From CAYFKJ01 sp964528595 (GTDB taxonomy: Bacteria; Pseudomonadota; Alphaproteobacteria; UBA2966): a stretch of DNA of 64,000 bases. The notes beneath the pieces are model-generated. The model had not been told where the DNA came from and ran no database searches. It saw only the letters and a program-made list of their open reading frames with translations. The DNA is taken from positions 1-64,000 of the forward strand of contig CAZGTM010000014.1 in assembly GCA_964528595.1 (NCBI GenBank), given 5' to 3'. This document shows, in pieces, positions 32,715-40,487 of the stretch. Position numbers and translations under genes: made by a program. The stretch's first letter is position 1; the number at the start of each line of letters is the position of its first letter.

Positions 32715-33200
32715 ATGTACGCCGTCCGCCGCTGGTCCACCCGCAATGCCGGTTTGCTGTCATGGCTTTACCGGGCCTGCGCCGTACCATTCCACGCGCT
32801 CGATCCCTTGTGGTGCAGGATCGGCGTGAAGCGGCTGGAAAAACCGTTCGCCGCCACCGAAGCCTGGGCCAAGGGTCTGTTGTTCGACTGCCAGATGTGC
32901 GGCCGCTGCGTTCTCTCCGTCACCGGCATGACATGCCCGACAAATTGTCCCAAGAGCCTGCGCAACGGACCTTGCGGCGGCGTGCGCGCCAACGGTCATT
33001 GCGAAGTGAACCCGGAATTGCGCTGTGTCTGGGTCGAGGCCTGGGCCGGCGCCAAGGCGATGCGGGGAACCGATCTGCTCCTACGCCCGCTGCCGCCGCG
33101 CGAGCACGACATCGACGGCAGTTCCGCCTGGCTGCGGCTGGCTGCCGAAAACGTCGCCCGGCGCGATGCCGCAGCGGCCGGCGAGGGGGGGACGCCATGA
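32715..33200 (+). CDS. Methylenetetrahydrofolate reductase C-terminal-domain (MetV-like) Cys-rich protein
   Basis: A 161-residue protein matching the MTHFR C-terminal region found in the MetV subunit of acetogens. Eight Cys residues sit at 59, 62, 65, 74, 78, 87, 96 and 104 (DCQMCGRCVLS, CPTNCPKSLRNGPCGGVRANGHC), enough for a 4Fe-4S cluster plus a second metal site. In acetogens MetV partners MetF and carries electrons. The stop codon overlaps the MetF ATG by 4 bp (ATGA), so both are made together. It suggests an Fe-S-linked MetF that may oxidise methyl-THF. It begins 12 bp after the DUF1638 stop. Confidence 0.88.
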   Translation: MYAVRRWSTRNAGLLSWLYRACAVPFHALDPLWCRIGVKRLEKPFAATEAWAKGLLFDCQMCGRCVLSVTGMTCPTNCPKSLRNGPCGGVRANGHCEVNPELRCVWVEAWAGAKAMRGTDLLLRPLPPREHDIDGSSAWLRLAAENVARRDAAAAGEGGTP

Positions 33201-34228
33201 GCCCCGAACATCACGGCAGCTTCCATCACTATCCCATCCTGCCGGGCTGGTCATCGGGCGGGCGGTTGGAAAGGGTGCTGCGCTCCGGCCGTTTCGCCGT
33301 CACCAGCGAACTGAACCCGCCGGATTCCGCCGACCCCGAGGACACCTTCCGCCAGGCCCTGGTATTGTCCAGCGTGTGCGATGCCATCAATGCGACCGAT
33401 GCGTCCGGTGCCAATTGCCATATGTCGAGCATCGGCATCTGCGCCCTGCTGACGCGGGCCGGGTATTCGCCGGTGCTGCAGATCTCCTGCCGCGACCGCA
33501 ACCGCATCGCCATCCAGGGTGACGTGTTGGGCGCCGCCGCCATGGGCGTGCACAACATCCTCTGCCTCACCGGCGACGGCGTTCAGACCGGCGATCAACC
33601 GGAAGCCAAGCCGGTGTTCGATCTCGACAGTACGTCTTTGCTGCAGATCGTCGGCACCATGCGGGACGAGGGCGTCTTCGCCTCCGGGCGGAAAATCACG
33701 TCCTCTCCCAACGTCTTCCTCGGCGCCGCCGCCAATCCGTTCGCACCGCCCTATGACTGGCGGCCCTTGCGCCTGGCCAAGAAAATCGAAGCCGGCGCCC
33801 AGTTCGTCCAGACCCAGTACTGCTACGACATCGCCATGCTGGAGCGTTATATGACGGTGGTCCGGGATCTGGGGTTGGACAAGAAGTGCTTCATTCTGGT
33901 CGGCGTCGGGCCCATGGCGTCGGCCCGCACGGCCAACTGGATCCGCAACAACGTGCCCGGCGTGCATATCCCCGACGCCGTCATCGACCGCCTCAAGGGG
34001 GCGAAGAACCAGAAGGCGGAAGGCAAACAAATCTGCGTCGAACTGATCCAGCAGATCCGGGAAATTTCCGGCGTGGCGGGGGTGCATGTGATGGCCTACC
34101 GCCAGGAAGAGTTCGTCACCGAAATCATTTCAGACTCAGGCGTTTTGAAGAACCGCGTCATCGATCAGGTGGCGGCGGCCCGCTTCGAAGCGCTGGACCG
34201 GCAGGAGAGAAAGGACATTCCGGCATGA
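33197..34228 (+). CDS. metF: Methylenetetrahydrofolate reductase (MetF)
   Basis: A 343-residue TIM-barrel flavoprotein of the MTHFR family. Signatures include FAVTSELNPPDSADPEDTF near residue 35, INATDASGANCHMS, LQISCRDRNRIAIQGDVLGAAAMGVHNILCLTGDG and AQFVQTQYCYDI. It converts methylene-THF and methyl-THF. Here, with a MetV-like Fe-S partner and a corrinoid methyl donor, it probably works in the oxidative direction, turning methyl-THF into methylene-THF. The real start is the ATG at 33197; a longer open frame upstream overlaps the MetV gene and is not coding. It is coupled to its neighbours on both sides by ATGA overlaps. Confidence 0.92.
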   Translation: MSPEHHGSFHHYPILPGWSSGGRLERVLRSGRFAVTSELNPPDSADPEDTFRQALVLSSVCDAINATDASGANCHMSSIGICALLTRAGYSPVLQISCRDRNRIAIQGDVLGAAAMGVHNILCLTGDGVQTGDQPEAKPVFDLDSTSLLQIVGTMRDEGVFASGRKITSSPNVFLGAAANPFAPPYDWRPLRLAKKIEAGAQFVQTQYCYDIAMLERYMTVVRDLGLDKKCFILVGVGPMASARTANWIRNNVPGVHIPDAVIDRLKGAKNQKAEGKQICVELIQQIREISGVAGVHVMAYRQEEFVTEIISDSGVLKNRVIDQVAAARFEALDRQERKDIPA

Positions 34229-35091
34229 CCGAAACCGTACTCAGTTCCGCGACCAAGGAGGTCGTCATCGGCTTCGAGCGCCCCTTCGTGGTGATCGGCG
34301 AACGCATCAACCCGACCGGCCGCAAGAAACTGGCGGCCCAGATCGCGGAAGGCGACTACGGCATGGTCGAAGCCGACGCCGTGGCCCAGGTCGAGGCCGG
34401 CGCGCACGTGCTGGACGTCAACGCCGGCGTGCCCATGGCGGACGAGCCCAAGATGATGAAGGACATGGTGGCGCTGGTGCAGTCGCTCGGTGATGCGCCG
34501 TTGTGTCTCGACAGTTCCATGCCGGCGGCGCTGGAGGCCGGGCTGTCGGAATGCAACGGCAAGGCCCTGGTCAATTCGGTGACCGGCGAAGAGGAGAGCC
34601 TCGAGGCCGTCCTGCCGCTGGTGAAGAAGCACGGCGCCGCCGTGGTCGCTATCTGCAACGACGAGAAAGGCATATCCGAAGACATCGAAAAGCGCTTCGC
34701 CGTGGCCCGGAAAATCCTCGAACGCGCTTTGGACCACGGCATTCCGCACGGGGATGTCGTCGTCGATCCCCTGGTGATGCCGGTGGGCGCGGTCGGCAAT
34801 TCGGGCCGGGCCGCCATGGCGCTGGTCCGGCGCGTGCGCGAGGAATTACGGCTCAACACCACCTGCGGCGCCTCCAACGTCAGCTTCGGCCTGCCCAACC
34901 GGGTCGAGCTTAACGGCGCCTTCATGGCGATGCTGATCGGCGCCGGCCTGACGTCGGCCATCGTCAATCCGCTGCACCCGGAAATCATGACATCCATTAC
35001 CGGTGCGGAAGTGCTGGCGGGTATCGACGATCGCTGTAAACGCTGGATGAAACGCTGCCGGCGCATGGCCAAGGAAGCCGCCGCGGCGTAA
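34225..35091 (+). CDS. Methyltetrahydrofolate:corrinoid methyltransferase (MtrH/AcsE/MtgA-like)
   Basis: A 288-residue pterin-binding (DHPS-like) barrel protein. The pterin-site motifs are VIGERINPTGRKKLA near residue 23, VLDVNAGVPM near 68, LCLDSSMPAALEA and VNSVTGEE. It transfers a methyl group between the corrinoid carrier and THF (MT II). It starts with ATGA overlapping the MetF stop codon. It links both corrinoid modules of the island to folate C1 metabolism. The glycine-betaine enzyme MtgA and AcsE are family members, and MtgA-like function is possible. Confidence 0.92.
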   Translation: MTETVLSSATKEVVIGFERPFVVIGERINPTGRKKLAAQIAEGDYGMVEADAVAQVEAGAHVLDVNAGVPMADEPKMMKDMVALVQSLGDAPLCLDSSMPAALEAGLSECNGKALVNSVTGEEESLEAVLPLVKKHGAAVVAICNDEKGISEDIEKRFAVARKILERALDHGIPHGDVVVDPLVMPVGAVGNSGRAAMALVRRVREELRLNTTCGASNVSFGLPNRVELNGAFMAMLIGAGLTSAIVNPLHPEIMTSITGAEVLAGIDDRCKRWMKRCRRMAKEAAAA

Positions 35092-35102
35092 GCCTCTATT
35101 CC

Positions 35103-35147
35103 TTTACATATCAGGTCAATAACATTAATATATTTTAGATATATCAG
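35103..35147 (+). promoter_or_regulatory. Promoter and GATATATCAG operator upstream of DUF6166 gene
   Basis: TTTACA (35103-35108) and TAATAT (35126-35131) are separated by 17 bp and form a good sigma70 promoter. ATATCAG occurs at 35108-35114 inside the spacer and GATATATCAG at 35138-35147 just after the expected start. The identical 10-mer lies before the hydroxylase gene (39622-39631). Confidence 0.55.
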
Positions 35148-35178
35148 TATGCACGGATCCGCTTAGGGAGTTGCGGGG

Positions 35179-35478
35179 ATGAAATCCTACCAGGGGAGAC
35201 GCACCATCGACGGCATCGCCGTCACGGTTGACGGAAAGCCCCTGGATGAGCGCTACGACCTGAAACGTTTCACCGACAGCGGATTCGAATGGACATACCA
35301 GGGTAAGGAACCGGCGCAACTAGCGCTGGCGCTGCTGGCGGACCACCTGGGCGATGACGACAGGGCGCTGCGGCTCTGTGATGGCTTCATGGGCCTGGTT
35401 ATCGCCAACCTGGATAACGACTGGCGCTTAAGCGCCGAAGAGATCACGAAGGCGGTCGCGGTATTGGAGGAGACATGA
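35179..35478 (+). CDS. DUF6166 domain protein
   Basis: A 99-residue protein beginning KSYQGRRTIDGIAVTVDGKPL. The pattern FEWTYQGKEPAQLALALLADHLGDD, then W-L and a charged tail, matches DUF6166, small proteins of unknown function. ATG at 35179 has GGAGTTGCGGGG upstream. It sits between the THF methyltransferase and the second TRAP system and has its own promoter with an ATATCAG operator. It has no catalytic residues I recognise; it may be a regulatory or sensor protein in the island. Confidence 0.65.
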   Translation: MKSYQGRRTIDGIAVTVDGKPLDERYDLKRFTDSGFEWTYQGKEPAQLALALLADHLGDDDRALRLCDGFMGLVIANLDNDWRLSAEEITKAVAVLEET

Positions 35479-35540
35479 TCCGCGATTGAATGAAAAGAGA
35501 TTTCCCGCCGCATACCGTCCCGAATGCGGTGGTTGGAGAT

Positions 35541-35561
35541 CGGGTTCCGGGGAGGAACCCG
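35541..35561 (+). other. Hairpin in the leader of TRAP system 2
   Basis: CGGGTTCC (35541-35548) pairs with GGAACCCG (35554-35561) around a GGGGA loop, an 8-bp perfect stem in the 141-bp gap between the DUF6166 stop and the TRAP binding-protein ATG. CCGCAT/ATGCGG (35508-35529) can form a second small hairpin. No T-run follows, so this is an mRNA leader structure more than a terminator. Confidence 0.45.
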
Positions 35562-35619
35562 GGGCCACGCGTAAAAAGTCAGGGGCGAAGACAAAATATA
35601 ATTACAGGGAGACCCCCCA

Positions 35620-36672
35620 ATGAGATTCCTGAAGTCATTTACGAAAATTGGAACCGCCGCCGCGATTGCGGCCGCGATTACCTTGCCGGGCGCCGCTCAG
35701 GCGGCGAAATGGAAGATGGCTGCAAGCTGGGGCGGTGGCCCCTTGATGGCCATCGGCGCCAAAGCGTTTGCCGAAAAGGTGGAATTCCTCACTGAAGGCC
35801 GCGTCAAGATCCAGGTCTTCCCGTCCGGACAGCTGTCCAAGGGCCTTGAAGTCCGCAGCGCCGTCGCCAAGGGCGTGGCCGAAGTTGGCCACACCTGGAT
35901 GGGTTATGACTGGGGTAAGGACAAAACCACTGTGCTGTTCGGCGGCTATGCCGGATCGATGGATTCGGAACGCATGCTGCATTGGATCTATGAAGGCGGC
36001 GGTCTGGAAATGTGGCAGCAGTTCAACGACGAAAAATTCAACGTCGTTTCCTTCCCCTGCTTCACGCGTACGGCCGAAGCGTTTCTGCATTCCCGCAAAC
36101 CCGTTCGCACGCTGGCCGATCTCAAAGGCCTGAAGTTCCGCACCGCCGGCGCCTGGCTCGCCATTTCCAAGGGTTTGGGTGCGGCGCCCGTCACCATGCC
36201 GGGCGGCGAGGTCTACACCTCCATGGAACGCGGCGCGATCGACGCCACCGAGTGGGGCACGCTCTACGAGAACCAGTCGACCGGCTTCCACAAGATCGCC
36301 AAGTACGTGATCATTCCGGGCGTCCATCAGCCCACGGCGCCGTTTGAGGTCGTCATCAACAAGAAAGCTTGGGCTTCCTTGTCCGAACGTGACCAAAAGC
36401 TGGTGGCCATGGCAGCCAAGGAAGTCACGTTCGAGAGCTGGACCCGTATCGGCCATGAAGACGCCAAGGCGTTGGACTTCTACCGCAAGCAGGGCAACGA
36501 GGTGATCGTGCTCGATGCCGACGTGCAGAAGAAGGCCAAGGCGCTGGGCGTTGCCTGGGCGAAGGAACAGGCCAAAACCAATGCCTGGTTCGCCAAGGTT
36601 CTGAAAAGCCAGCTTGAATTCGAATCCCTGTGGAAGGATGCGGCGCACTATCGCAACGTCGTTTCCGACTAG
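35620..36672 (+). CDS. TRAP transporter substrate-binding protein (DctP type), system 2
   Basis: A 350-residue periplasmic binding protein. A signal peptide of about 28 residues (KSFTKIGTAAAIAAA, then AAQAAKW) is followed by WKMAASWGGGPLMAIGAKAFAEKV. The DctP ligand region GGEVYTSMERGAIDATEWGT resembles system 1, but the sequence differs clearly elsewhere, suggesting another ligand. The AAAATATAATTACAGGGAGACC leader gives a GGGAG Shine-Dalgarno. The permease genes follow after a strong terminator-like hairpin. It lies within the C1 island and is a candidate importer of the methylated substrate. Confidence 0.92.
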   Translation: MRFLKSFTKIGTAAAIAAAITLPGAAQAAKWKMAASWGGGPLMAIGAKAFAEKVEFLTEGRVKIQVFPSGQLSKGLEVRSAVAKGVAEVGHTWMGYDWGKDKTTVLFGGYAGSMDSERMLHWIYEGGGLEMWQQFNDEKFNVVSFPCFTRTAEAFLHSRKPVRTLADLKGLKFRTAGAWLAISKGLGAAPVTMPGGEVYTSMERGAIDATEWGTLYENQSTGFHKIAKYVIIPGVHQPTAPFEVVINKKAWASLSERDQKLVAMAAKEVTFESWTRIGHEDAKALDFYRKQGNEVIVLDADVQKKAKALGVAWAKEQAKTNAWFAKVLKSQLEFESLWKDAAHYRNVVSD

Positions 36673-36704
36673 GCAAAGCCGCTTGCTTGCCACCCCGACC
36701 ACTT

Positions 36705-36738
36705 GCGGGGAGCGGGAAACCGCTCCCCGCGATTTTTT
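36705..36738 (+). terminator. Intrinsic terminator between TRAP binding-protein and permease genes (system 2)
   Basis: A perfect 11-bp stem, GCGGGGAGCGG (36705-36715) paired with CCGCTCCCCGC (36720-36730), closed by a GAAA (GNRA) tetraloop and followed by GA and T6 (36733-36738). It is 32 bp after the binding-protein stop and 48 bp before the DctQ start. It is a textbook intrinsic terminator placed to attenuate the permease genes. Confidence 0.92.
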
Positions 36739-36786
36739 GCCCAATATGCTAAAACGGTTGGCACAATTCCGAGCGACAGGTATTTC

Positions 36787-37311
36787 ATGCTGACGATCTT
36801 GCGTCTTATCGAGAGTTTGTCCGGCGCCTCGGGCCGGATCATCGCCTGGGTTGTCTTTCCGCTGATCCTGGCGAGCTGCTACGAGGTCTTTTCCCGCTAC
36901 GTTCTGAACGCGCCGACGATCTGGGCCTTCGAACTCGGTTATATGGCCATGGGCACGCACGCTCTGGTCGGGGCCGCCTATGCCTTGCGCGAGAGAGCAC
37001 ATATCCGCATCGATGTGCTTTACGGCCTGTTCTCGCCGAAAACCAAGGCGATCATCGATACCGCCGGTTACCTCCTATTGTTCATGCCGGTCATTTTCTG
37101 GGTGACGTACGGGCTTTGGGAATACTGGTTGGAGGCCTTCCTCAACGGCGAGCACTCCGGCCAATCCGCCTGGAACCCCATCATCTGGCCATTTCATTTC
37201 ATGTTTTTCCTAGGGTTTTTCCTACTCTCGCTGCAAGGCGTGGCGGAATTGATCAAATGCATCCGCTTCCTCAGCGGCCAGACCACCGAGTGGGAGCCGT
37301 CGGATGGATGA
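36787..37311 (+). CDS. TRAP transporter small permease (DctQ type), system 2
   Basis: A 174-residue DctQ protein with four hydrophobic segments. The motif SCYEVFSRYVLNAPTIWAFE is typical, followed by RAHIRIDVLYGLFSP. Start ATG at 36787; the open frame upstream to 36703 covers the terminator and is not coding. Its last codons overlap the DctM start by 8 bp, so the two membrane subunits are made together. It would form the TRAP 2 membrane complex. Confidence 0.92.
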   Translation: MLTILRLIESLSGASGRIIAWVVFPLILASCYEVFSRYVLNAPTIWAFELGYMAMGTHALVGAAYALRERAHIRIDVLYGLFSPKTKAIIDTAGYLLLFMPVIFWVTYGLWEYWLEAFLNGEHSGQSAWNPIIWPFHFMFFLGFFLLSLQGVAELIKCIRFLSGQTTEWEPSDG

Positions 37312-38626
37312 ATATCTCGCCCTGATGATGTTTCCCGCCTTGCTGGTGGCGCTTTTCCTCGGTTTCCCGGTGGCGTTTTCGATGATGGGCGTTGCCTTGA
37401 TCTTCGGCTTTTTCACCTTTGATACCGCTGTCATCTTCCAGTTCGTGCAGAAGACCGATGCCGTCGCGTCCAATTTCGTCTTGGCGGCGGTGCCGCTATT
37501 CATTTTCATGGGGTCGATGCTGGAACGCTCAGGCATCGCCGAGAGACTGTTCGAGGCCGTCCATCTCTGGACCCGCCGTCTGCCGGGCGGCTTGGCCATC
37601 GGCACCATCATCATGTGCGTCATATTCGCCGCTTCGACGGGCGTGATCGGCGCAACCGAGACCGTGGTGGGCCTGCTCGCCATCCCCGTCATGATGAAAT
37701 ACTCCTACGACAAGGGTTTGATATCGGGCACGATCTGCGCCGGCGGATCGCTCGGCACCATCATCCCGCCCAGCGTCGTCGTCGTCGTCCTGGGACCGGT
37801 GGCGGACGTGTCGGTGGGCGATTTGTTCGTCGGCATGGTGTTTCCCGGCCTGTTGATGGCGAGCTTTTATCTCGCCTACATCCTCGTTCGTTGCATCGCC
37901 GACCCAACGGCGGGACCCAGCTTGCCGCGGTCGGACGACGAACCGGCGCTGGCCGAAAAGATCCGCATTACCTTGTTCGCCCTGGCGCCGCCGGTGGCGA
38001 TGATCGGGGCCGTTCTCGGCACCATCATGTTCGGTCTGGCGGCGCCCACGGAAGCCGCCGCCCTGGGCGCGTTGGGTTCGGTGGTGCTTTCCATCATGTA
38101 CCGTCAGTTTTCGCTGCCCGTTCTGAACGAGGCGCTGCTCAAGACCTTGAAAATCACCTGCATGATCATTCTGATCCTGTTGGGCGGCAACATGTTCGCC
38201 GGCGTCTTCGTGGCTTCCGGCGGGGTCGTGCTGGCCGAGGAAATCATCGAGGGCGCCCGGATGGCGCCGTGGGTGACATTGATGGTCTTTCTCTTCATCT
38301 GCTTCCTGGCGGGCTTCGTGCTCGACTGGATTTCCGTGCTGCTGATCTTCATCCCGGTGTTCCTGCCCATGGTGAAGTCGATGGGCTACGATCCGGTCTG
38401 GTTCTGCGTCATGTTCCTGGTGGTTATCCAGACCAGCTACCTGACGCCGCCCATGGCGCCGGCGATCTTCTATCTGCGCGGCATCAGCCCGCCGGAAATC
38501 ACCCTGCCGCACATGTTCCGTGGCGTCGTTCCGTTTATTGCGCTGCAGCTTGTCTGCCTGGGCTTCGTTGCCTATTTTCCACAGTTGGTGCTTTGGCTGC
38601 CGGCCAAGGTACTGGGTTTCGGCTAA
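37304..38626 (+). CDS. TRAP transporter large permease (DctM type), system 2
   Basis: A 440-residue polytopic membrane protein with about 12 hydrophobic segments. Signatures include FLGFPVAFSMMGVALIFGF, ICAGGSLGTIIPPSVVVVVLG and MGYDPVWFCVMFLVVIQTSYLTPPMAPAIFYLRG, the last near the C-terminus. It overlaps the DctQ gene by 8 bp. It forms the ion-driven solute pathway of system 2. The PhyH dioxygenase gene follows after 23 bp, so transport and the dioxygenase are probably co-expressed. Confidence 0.94.
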   Translation: MDEYLALMMFPALLVALFLGFPVAFSMMGVALIFGFFTFDTAVIFQFVQKTDAVASNFVLAAVPLFIFMGSMLERSGIAERLFEAVHLWTRRLPGGLAIGTIIMCVIFAASTGVIGATETVVGLLAIPVMMKYSYDKGLISGTICAGGSLGTIIPPSVVVVVLGPVADVSVGDLFVGMVFPGLLMASFYLAYILVRCIADPTAGPSLPRSDDEPALAEKIRITLFALAPPVAMIGAVLGTIMFGLAAPTEAAALGALGSVVLSIMYRQFSLPVLNEALLKTLKITCMIILILLGGNMFAGVFVASGGVVLAEEIIEGARMAPWVTLMVFLFICFLAGFVLDWISVLLIFIPVFLPMVKSMGYDPVWFCVMFLVVIQTSYLTPPMAPAIFYLRGISPPEITLPHMFRGVVPFIALQLVCLGFVAYFPQLVLWLPAKVLGFG

Positions 38627-38649
38627 GCGAAAAAACTCCGGGGGGAGTG

Positions 38650-39537
38650 ATGACACCTGAAGAAGTTCTCAAGCGTCCGCCAAAGGTCCTGACGCAACAG
38701 CAGCGTGAGCAGTATTTCGACCAGGGCTATCTGGTGCTGGAAAGCCTGGTGCCGGAAACTTGGCTGGAGCGCCTGCGGGCTGCGACAGACGAGGCGATCG
38801 AGGAAAGCCGCGGCATTTCGCAGTCGGACGCCGTGTGGGACCTGGAAGAGGGGCACTCGGCCGACAGCCCGCGTCTCAGGCGTCTCTCCAGCCCCAACGA
38901 CCACAATCCGGTCTATTGGGAATACGCTTCGCAATCCGTCATCGTCGATGCCGTGGAGGACCTGATCGGGCCGGACATCAAGTTCCACCATTCGAAACTC
39001 AATTTCAAATGGGCCCGCGGCGGTGAGGAAGTGAAGTGGCACCAGGACATTCAGTTTTGGCCCCACACCAACTACAGTCCGTGCACGGTGGGCACATACA
39101 TATACGATTGCGGCGAAGATCAGGGGCCGCTCGGCGTGATCCCGGGCAGCCACGACGGACCGTTGTACGACCAGTATGACGGTGACGGGAAATGGATTGG
39201 TTGTTTAAGCCCGGACGATGAAGCCAAGGCGGATTCCGGCAAGGCGGTTTACCTGCCGGGACCGGCTGGCTCCATCACCATCCACAACTGCCGCACCATC
39301 CACGGTTCCCGGCCCAACACGGCCGACCAGGGCCGCCCGCTGTTGCTCAACGTTTACGCCGCGGCGGACGCGTTCCCCTACACCTTCAACCCCCTCGGTT
39401 CGAAGTACAACCGGGATCCGGTCCGGGGACAGGCCGCGAAATGGGCGCGTCACGATCCCAGGCCCTGTCTGATCCCGCCGGACTGGTCGGGCGGCTATGG
39501 CTCCATCTTCACCGCCCAACAGGAAGAAGAGGCGTGA
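38650..39537 (+). CDS. Phytanoyl-CoA dioxygenase (PhyH) family protein 2
   Basis: A 295-residue Fe(II)/2-oxoglutarate dioxygenase. HxD is in VKWHQDIQFWPH near residue 135, the distal His is in IHNCRTIHGSRPN near residue 221, and Arg/Asn contacts follow (RPLLLNVYAA). It is longer than PhyH protein 1 and only distantly similar. The start is ATG at 38650, 23 bp after the TRAP permease stop. The close link to a TRAP importer suggests that it oxidises the imported compound, perhaps an oxidative demethylation or hydroxylation step parallel to the corrinoid route. The substrate is unknown. Confidence 0.88.
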   Translation: MTPEEVLKRPPKVLTQQQREQYFDQGYLVLESLVPETWLERLRAATDEAIEESRGISQSDAVWDLEEGHSADSPRLRRLSSPNDHNPVYWEYASQSVIVDAVEDLIGPDIKFHHSKLNFKWARGGEEVKWHQDIQFWPHTNYSPCTVGTYIYDCGEDQGPLGVIPGSHDGPLYDQYDGDGKWIGCLSPDDEAKADSGKAVYLPGPAGSITIHNCRTIHGSRPNTADQGRPLLLNVYAAADAFPYTFNPLGSKYNRDPVRGQAAKWARHDPRPCLIPPDWSGGYGSIFTAQQEEEA

Positions 39538-39590
39538 GGGTCTTTATTGAGCTCTTAAGCGACATTCATAACTAGAGTTATTATAAACTG

Positions 39591-39631
39591 TTGACAGTCT
39601 GAATTTATGTGATGTACGATTGATATATCAG
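39591..39631 (+). promoter_or_regulatory. Promoter and TGATATATCA operator upstream of hydroxylase-like gene
   Basis: A perfect -35 TTGACA (39591-39596) with 18 bp to TACGAT (39615-39620, 4/6 -10). A 10-bp perfect palindrome TGATATATCA (39621-39630) directly follows, overlapping the expected start of transcription. Extended, GATATATCAG (39622-39631) is identical to the 10-mer at 35138-35147. Confidence 0.6.
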
Positions 39632-39701
39632 AAAAATGGTGATTGGCTCGGTTCCAGGGTAGGTGGTCGGGTCAGACGGTGAGATTGGGAGGGAATTCGA
39701 G

Positions 39702-40475
39702 ATGATGAGCGAACGACAGGCCGAGTTCCGGCGTGAATACCGCTCGCGCATAGCCGGCTGGTACAACGGATACGCCCACGTCGCCGTGATCTACGTGATC
39801 GGACTGGGGGCGATGTACGTCTACGTCAGCAACATCCAGAACGTGCAGTGGTGGGAATGGCTGGTCATCCCCGTCGTCGGCGTCGCCTGCAACGGTTTCG
39901 AGTGGTTCCTGCATATGCACATTATGCACCGGCCGAAAAATGTGCGCGGCCTCAGGGCCATCTACCAGCGCCATACGCTCAATCATCACCAGTTCTTCAC
40001 CGACCAGGAAATGCGCTTTCGCGACAATCAGGACTGGCGCGTCACCTTCTTCCCGCCTTATGCATTGATCGTTTTTATCCTGATGTCGGCGATCGGCGCC
40101 GTCGTCGTCAATTTCGTCATTTCCACCAATGCCGCCTGGCTGCTGATGTGCTCGACGACCGGCATGTACCTGATCTACGAGTTCATGCATTTCTGCTGTC
40201 ACGTCGACGAAAACGCCTTCGTGCGCTATTGCCCGTTCGTCAATACCATCCGCCGCCACCACACGGCCCATCACAACGACCGTTTGATGATGGAGGTCAA
40301 CATGAACCTGACCTTCCCCATCGCGGACTGGTTCCTGGGCACGTCAGATCTCAACCGCGGTCTTTTGGGCCATATCTTCAATGGCTACGGCACGGCGCAC
40401 CTGAAGTCGGATTTGAAGGGCACGCCCCTCAGCCCCATCGAAGCGGCCGCCACGCCCATACCCGCCGAGACCTGA
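39702..40475 (+). CDS. Fatty-acid hydroxylase/sterol desaturase-like membrane protein
   Basis: A 257-residue membrane protein with about four hydrophobic segments and the histidine clusters of the fatty acid hydroxylase superfamily. These are HMHIMHR near residue 72, HTLNHHQFF near 90, EFMHFCCH near 163 and RRHHTAHHN near 185, which should hold a di-iron centre facing the cytoplasm. ATG at 39702 follows GGGAGGGA; the GTG at 39663 is a weaker alternative. Its own promoter carries the ATATCAG operator, linking it to the island's regulation. It is convergent with the MFS gene (12 bp). The hydroxylated substrate is unknown; lipid or hydrophobic products are possible. Confidence 0.85.
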   Translation: MMSERQAEFRREYRSRIAGWYNGYAHVAVIYVIGLGAMYVYVSNIQNVQWWEWLVIPVVGVACNGFEWFLHMHIMHRPKNVRGLRAIYQRHTLNHHQFFTDQEMRFRDNQDWRVTFFPPYALIVFILMSAIGAVVVNFVISTNAAWLLMCSTTGMYLIYEFMHFCCHVDENAFVRYCPFVNTIRRHHTAHHNDRLMMEVNMNLTFPIADWFLGTSDLNRGLLGHIFNGYGTAHLKSDLKGTPLSPIEAAATPIPAET

Positions 40476-40487
40476 AAATAAACCCGG

